A stretch of DNA of 64,000 nt, taken from the NCBI GenBank assembly GCA_039000515.1, contig JBCFYV010011164.1:51469082-51533081 (forward strand). Direction: 5' to 3'. Positions 59,301 to 64,000 of the stretch are shown in pieces; within the stretch, counting starts at the first letter, position 1, and every line of letters begins with the position of its first letter. Under the pieces are notes generated by a model that did not search any database, was not told where the DNA came from, and saw only the letters and a program-made list of their open reading frames with translations. A program made the position numbers and the translations under genes. Source of the DNA: Timema cristinae. Taxonomy: Eukaryota > Arthropoda > Insecta > Phasmatodea > Timematidae.

Positions 59301-61836
59301 AAAATTTGTTATTGAACATTTGTTTGTAATATTTCACACTAATCTTATAAATCAAGGTATTATGACAACATACAATTCAATTACTTCAGGTTTTTTAATA
59401 TGAATATTAATTTGTGATGTACTTAACACTTGCAAATGAAAGTAATTGAACATAAATTGAGTATTTTTTAGAAGCTTCACACTATTGTTGACTCTCATTA
59501 CCACTGTGACTATGTTTTTGTAACCTTCTTGTAAGCCATGACGTAAAAACAAATCAATACATTCCATTCCTAGGAATTATAGTAATAAATCAAAACAAGC
59601 ATCGTGTTGGTATAACCTGTGTGTAATATGAAACAAGTACAATCCTCTCCTTGGTAGTGTGGAGCTTTGTAGCAGGTGTACCACTACATTGAGCTTGCCA
59701 GAGTGCTGGGTCAAGTTGGTAGCAACGTCGGCTGGTATTAATTGGGCCAATGTTGCCACAAGATTCTCCTGAAGCAATAATCAAGTGTTCCATCAAGCTC
59801 CTCATTAAAACATAAATATATGTTTTACTTGTTTGCCATTATTCTAACTAATATAATTTTGTTCTTTGATCACAGACCAAAATGACCCGGGCATATTATC
59901 ACCTAAAGATGACCATGATTCCCTCATCTAGTATAACAATACGCAACATGGTGTTACCTCATCTGGCTGGCAGTTCAACGTTCGCGTGACTCAACAAAGT
60001 CGGGTGGTTACAGATTTTCTTGAGGGCCGTAATGACTCCCAGGTGTGCCAATCCATTGGCTGCATTCTTATTATTCCAAAATTGCACTGCCTCCTTGTAC
60101 AACATCGCCTGATGACATCATAAATATAAACAACACAAACACTCCACCTTGTACAACATTGTGTGATGACATCACAGATATAAACAACATAACACTGCCA
60201 CCTTGTACAACATTGTGTGATGACATCACAGATATAAACAACACAAACACTGCCACCTTGTACAACATCGCCTGATGACATCAAAATATAAACAACACAC
60301 ACACTGCCACCTTGTACAACATTGTGTGATGACATCACAGATATAAACACAGTAGAATGACTTGCGAGTGATATTGAGTGTGAGGTTTCTATTGTGATTT
60401 TACCATCTCTTCTCCAAGCAAATGCAATTGCACTTTCATTAAATTGTGTTTCGTACACATGACAGGGTGTTAAAAATTATAGTGAAGACTAAAAAGCACC
60501 CTGAAATTATTTTTTATCTAAAGTTAAATAAATCTACAATGATATTTTCCCAAAGAAGAAAAACAAAAGGCAATAAAAATATTCAAAAATAATATAATAG
60601 TTGTGTGTAATAATATATAACATGCACATACTTGTAATCTGTACAACTCACATAAATACAAGTATTTTACATGATGTTAGGGTTATGTGAAGTCTACTTT
60701 TTCATTTAGAAACAAACTCAAATCAAAGTTACAATATATTTTAGGAAGCTAATCCCAAGTTTGATGTTTGTTTTATACTTTTTTTTTATATTGTGCCTAT
60801 TTATATAGCTTTATGCGCTAAAATCATTTAAAAAATGTTTTTTTGTACAATTGTTTGAAATATTTAATTTTAATCTGATAAATTAACTTACTATCGCAAC
60901 ATGCAGTTCAATTACTACAGAATTTTTTCATATGCATTTTGTAATTTACATAGCAAATCGGAATGGTAATAAAACATTAATTCAGTATTTTATCCGTAAA
61001 TATTTTTACTGGCAAAGCTTGATAATTGTTGAAGCTTAAGTTTTTTTGAAGTAGTAGTTGATATATTTTTTGAAGCCAAGTTAAAGTTTTGAAGCTTCTC
61101 ACAACCTAGTGCTAGTACAGTCAACGCTCGATAACTCGTACTAAAGGGAGCGGGGTTCGGTCCGAGTAACGAAAAGTTCGTATTATCAGGGGAAATAAAG
61201 TTGTGCCCAAGGAATGAAAAGTGATATTTTATCTAAAGTAATATTATACTTTAATGTGACAAGATAAACAATACACATCAAATAAGACACATACACAAAT
61301 GACACAGTCAGGTAGTGTAATGGGAAAGGTTGATATTACAGTAGGCCTATATTATTTCCACATTATCTATATAGAGTACCGCATGTGCAAGGTTGAGATG
61401 GGAGGGGTAGTAGCGCTGTGTTGCACGATCTCCGCCAGCCCCCTGCATTACACTACTTCTATAACATTTTTAGCCTGCCAGCATGCAGCTGGTGGCTTAC
61501 TATATACAACGTTGTCCGAATTGTCTGAGTTATCGAGAGTTGACTGTACTATAGAGAAATTAAGTTTATTGAGCTGCCTAGGAAGATATATTAATCTCCT
61601 ATATTCAGACAATCTACGCCAACTGCTGACCTGAAGTGGCGTGATGGCGCAGAAAATCACTGCCTCATGTTTGGAGGGTAGGTACTGGTCTATGACTTGT
61701 TGGGTGCGGCGCAAAATGAACCAACCAGTCTTACGATTCAGCTCGGCAGCTCTTTCCTCGCCTATGGCGCGAACCTCTGCCTCCGCGTCAGGTTGCTGGG
61801 ACCAGACTATCGGTTCCTCAAACTCTTGACGGAACT
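53324..61836 (-). CDS. RAD54B: RAD54B-like DNA repair and recombination ATPase, 3' half (5' part outside window)
   Basis: Swi2/Snf2 dsDNA translocase that assists RAD51 in homologous recombination. Exons seen, 5' to 3': 61631-61836 ([25 protein letters not shown]), 59958-60108 ([15 protein letters not shown]), 59617-59768 ([11 protein letters not shown], then IVLVSYYTQ), 58878-59004 ([12 protein letters not shown]), 54778-54937 (helicase motifs [32 protein letters not shown]), 54156-54282 ([17 protein letters not shown]), 53832-54065 ([14 protein letters not shown]), 53324-53416 (final exon, [12 protein letters not shown], stop). Junctions are GT-AG and phases join except for two one-base indels: in 59617-59768 (run at 59666-59668) and in 59958-60108 (151 nt). 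The DLFTLHE tail and the later CQL...QWEHH segment match RAD54B rather than RAD54L. The N-terminal ATPase half is not in the window. Confidence 0.88.
54290..54772. repeat. Minisatellite, 51-bp unit, filling a RAD54B intron
   Basis: About nine copies with core CTGATAGACTAGTCCTATTT and ACAGCAACATCCTCATCACT. The intron is 54283-54777, so the array reaches to within a few bases of both splice sites. Confidence 0.95.
55195..55386. repeat. Minisatellite, 39-bp unit, left part (split by a transposon)
   Basis: About five copies with core CGACTACCTGAGACCTCAAC and ACCCAAGGTTCTGTA. It continues at 58603-58672 on the other side of the hAT element. Confidence 0.92.
55387..58602 (+). mobile_element. Full-length hAT-superfamily transposon with decayed transposase, in a RAD54B intron
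   Basis: 3216 bp with inverted ends CAGGGTTCCTA / TAGGAACCCTG and a 5-bp target duplication CCCAA (55382-55386 and 58603-58607). Subterminal GTCAGGGAA motifs occur near both ends. It lies antisense to RAD54B in the 3.9-kb intron between exons 58878-59004 and 54778-54937. The transposase remnant is annotated separately. Confidence 0.88.
55855..58106 (+). pseudogene. hAT-like transposase pseudogene (BED-type finger plus hAT core and coiled coil)
   Basis: A BED-like finger at 55861-55943 (FCKVC, then after a frameshift [11 protein letters not shown]). Core frames at 56224-56616 ([20 protein letters not shown]), 56613-57638 ([43 protein letters not shown]) and 57675-58106 (the C-terminal [20 protein letters not shown] block, then a Lys/Glu-rich coiled coil). 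Frames change at about 56613 and near 57560-57640, and there are stops between the finger and the core (e.g. SLVSA*), so no intact protein is made. This domain set is common in uncharacterised hAT-derived proteins of insects, cnidarians and fish. Confidence 0.82.
58603..58672. repeat. Minisatellite, 39-bp unit, right part
   Basis: Nearly two copies continuing the array at 55195-55386 after the transposon; begins with the duplicated CCCAA. Confidence 0.9.
60086..60350. repeat. Minisatellite, ~55-bp unit, derived from a RAD54B exon/intron border
   Basis: About five copies with core CCTTGTACAACATTGTGTGA and TGACATCACAGATATAAACA. The first unit includes the first codons and the 3' splice site of the exon 59958-60108. 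Confidence 0.92.
61118..61546. mobile_element. Pogo/Tigger-like non-autonomous element in RAD54B intron
   Basis: Ends CAGTCAACGCTCGATAACTC and (inverted) CAGTCAACTCTCGATAACTC, flanked by TA on both sides (61116-61117, 61547-61548). The CAGT...CTCGATAA terminus and TA duplication are typical of pogo-type Tc1/mariner elements. 429 bp without a transposase. Confidence 0.75.
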
Positions 61837-62050
61837 CTGCACCGTGACAGACATGTCCTTACAATGAATAACATCAAACAAAAAGCCTCTGGTGGGAGTT
61901 TTGGTAAGAACCTCAGGTTCGTGAAGTTGGCAGCACCACTAACGGCACAAATTCTGAAACCTATGCCAATATTTAGTGCTGAATTTGTGCCACAAGAATA
62001 TCCTATCCCCATAATTTGTGCCGCCATAGTGTTTGTGAAAACTCAAAAAA

Positions 62051-62150
62051 NNNNNNNNNNNNNNNNNNNNNNNNNNNNNNNNNNNNNNNNNNNNNNNNNN
62101 NNNNNNNNNNNNNNNNNNNNNNNNNNNNNNNNNNNNNNNNNNNNNNNNNN
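62051..62150. other. Assembly gap (100 N)
   Basis: Fixed-size gap within or upstream of the RAD54B gene, starting after an A-run; a truncated SINE follows on the right. Confidence 0.99.
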
Positions 62151-62154
62151 ACCA

Positions 62155-62252
62155 ATGTGTTAGGGATGAGGAAGGTTGAATTTAAAGGAAATGTACTTAC
62201 ATTTGTGAGGAGGGATGGTGGAAAAAAACCTTCAGTATACTCAAAGAGGCTA
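62155..62252 (-). mobile_element. Truncated SINE type A next to gap
   Basis: Body only: GAAGGTTGAATTTAAAGGAA and a diverged GTGAGGAGGGATGGTGGAA. Confidence 0.5.
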
Positions 62253-62554
62253 TTCAGTATAAAACCACGCAACCACTAATGCGGGTTGAGCTAGACCTGA
62301 GCTTTCCGAGAAGCTCGCTTGACCTCAACCAGAACCAAGAAACACGATTGCAAACCTCTAATATATATTTCAATTGATGTCTTGCTTTTAACAGTAAAAA
62401 AAAAAATCTTTAATTAAATGTCTTTAGAAATCAAATAAATTATTCTTGCACTAATCATTTGTGTCTATTAAGTGATTTAATAAAAACCTTTAATTGCATC
62501 TGAATGCCATAGTTAAATTATATTTTCTGCAATCATAAAGTAGTGCCTTGTTTT

Positions 62555-62911
<357 letters not shown>

Positions 62912-63135
62912 ACGGGGTTAGAGCCTTGTTAATCCAAACTATTTTGTACCAAAGTGTGTTCAGAATAAGCGGGAGAATATGAAAGGATGTACAGGGAGAA
63001 AGAGTATTTTCATAGATTTTAAATTACAGTTGAGAAATTTTTATAAAATGTACTGTAGTTATTTTTAGATATAAGAAAACATATTGTGTTAACTACAACA
63101 TATAAAACATATTTAGCATTTATCACTGGTCAAAA

Positions 63136-63445
63136 AGGTGACCTGGTGGTCTAGGGGTAAGGTGTCAGACTTCTATGCTGGCGGCCGAGGTTCAATCCTC
63201 GGTCCCGGCAAAGATTTATCTGATTACCAAACCCTTTCTTCACCTCTGACAAGACGTGTATTAATCACAACTTGACAATGTGTGGAATGCCAGACCTCCA
63301 CCGTGGTTCGGATTCCACGTTAAACTGTAGTTCCTTCATTTCATCTCACAATCACCCTACCATTACACATTAGCGTAAGTGCGTATAACCCGAACGGGTA
63401 GTAAGACGCGGTGCTAATAATAATAATAATAATAAAAATAATAAT
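63136..63445 (+). mobile_element. SINE type B
   Basis: Nearly identical to 27688-27966: head GACCTGGTGGTCTAGGGGTA, B box GAGGTTCAATCCTCGG, body CCACCGTGGTTCGGATTCCA, tail GTAAGACGCGGTGCTAATAA with (TAA)n. Confidence 0.85.
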
Positions 63446-63450
63446 CACTG

Positions 63451-63745
63451 GTCGACCTCGGTGCTCTTGGGGTAAAGTGCTTGGCTCAGGACTAAATGTT
63501 CATGGGTTCAAACCCAGCTGTGGTTGATGGATTTATCTAGAGTGATAAAAATCTGTGGCACAACTTTCTTTAGAGATGTAAGGCCGGTCCAATGTCTATT
63601 GTGACATGTAAAAGAACCCTGGAAGCTATGTAAAAATAACTTTTGGTAGACCCTTTCGCTCTCGCTCATAGAAATTCTCGTGTGCTGATATAATCAGTCG
63701 GTTCAGAATGTGCATGTTAAATACCTCAAATAAATAAAATTAATA
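63451..63745 (+). mobile_element. SINE type C
   Basis: Head GACCTCGGTGCTCTTGGGGT, B box GGGTTCAAACCC, body TAAGGCCGGTCCAATG, tail CTCTCGCTCATAGAAATTCT and GTGCTGATATAATCAGTCGG, ending in AATAAA-type repeats. Confidence 0.75.
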
Positions 63746-64000
63746 AAATCCCTGTATTTTATAATTCACATTTAACTTTTAGTTTGTTAACTGATAGAAT
63801 GGATTTAATTTGAATATAACACGGTGAAGAGCATGTCTCCTGTAAAAAACAAAACACTATTACTGTATTAGTATTTCATGTTTCATACGAGTAAGTGTAT
63901 AATTGACAAGTTTTTTATTTATATGTTTGATGACTCAAAATTACATATAATAGTGCATTATTTTGTAGTCTTTTTCCCTTGATCTCCCGCCCTGTCATTT

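Noticed and set aside
61864..62040. Possible further RAD54B exon upstream of 61836
   Set aside because: The 69-codon minus frame here (ending near 61818) has no Snf2 motif and no acceptor/donor pair in phase with the exon at 61836.

Overview
This is a eukaryotic nuclear window, most likely from an arthropod (insect; a hemipteran is plausible but not provable from this sequence). The evidence is spliced genes with GT-AG introns, about two thirds A+T, tRNA-derived SINEs, LINE, Gypsy and hAT fragments, and no operons. Two runs of 100 N (6204-6303, 62051-62150) mark scaffold joins.

I can support three protein-coding genes, all on the minus strand. (1) An intronless IER2/IER5-like immediate-early gene at 29517-30352, with a CRE, CCAAT boxes and a TATA/CArG-like box upstream. 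(2) A seven-exon POFUT1 gene (protein O-fucosyltransferase 1, acts on Notch EGF repeats) at 37632-41911, complete from signal peptide to an HDEL ER-retrieval tail. (3) The 3' half of RAD54B (Swi2/Snf2 recombination motor) in seven exons at 53324-61836; its 5' half lies beyond the right edge. One tRNA-Ala(TGC) gene is at 9177-9248.

The rest is repeats. About 19% of the window is minisatellite arrays (units 23-57 bp). They lie mainly at 1.6-7.6 kb and 20-27.2 kb, with further arrays at 15.3, 17.3, 36.2-37.7, 54.3, 55.2/58.6 and 60.1 kb. Four DNA transposons can be delimited to the base by hAT-like ends and target-site duplications (9566-10460, 12120-12937, 38027-38455, 55387-58602), plus a pogo-like element (61118-61546). 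A decayed Ty3/Gypsy element lies at 42874-46720. LINE reverse-transcriptase remnants lie at 105-700, 19205-19470, 32450-34930 and 47985-48505. At least three tRNA-headed SINE types are scattered throughout and share two kinds of 3' tail.

Points most worth a second look: the 34-bp array downstream of POFUT1 is built from the gene's own HDEL-stop codons; two RAD54B minisatellites are built from, or abut, exon splice sites; and each conserved gene carries a one-base homopolymer indel, which suggests uncorrected long-read errors rather than three pseudogenes. I found no CRISPR array, no prokaryote-type system and no clearly new multi-gene system.
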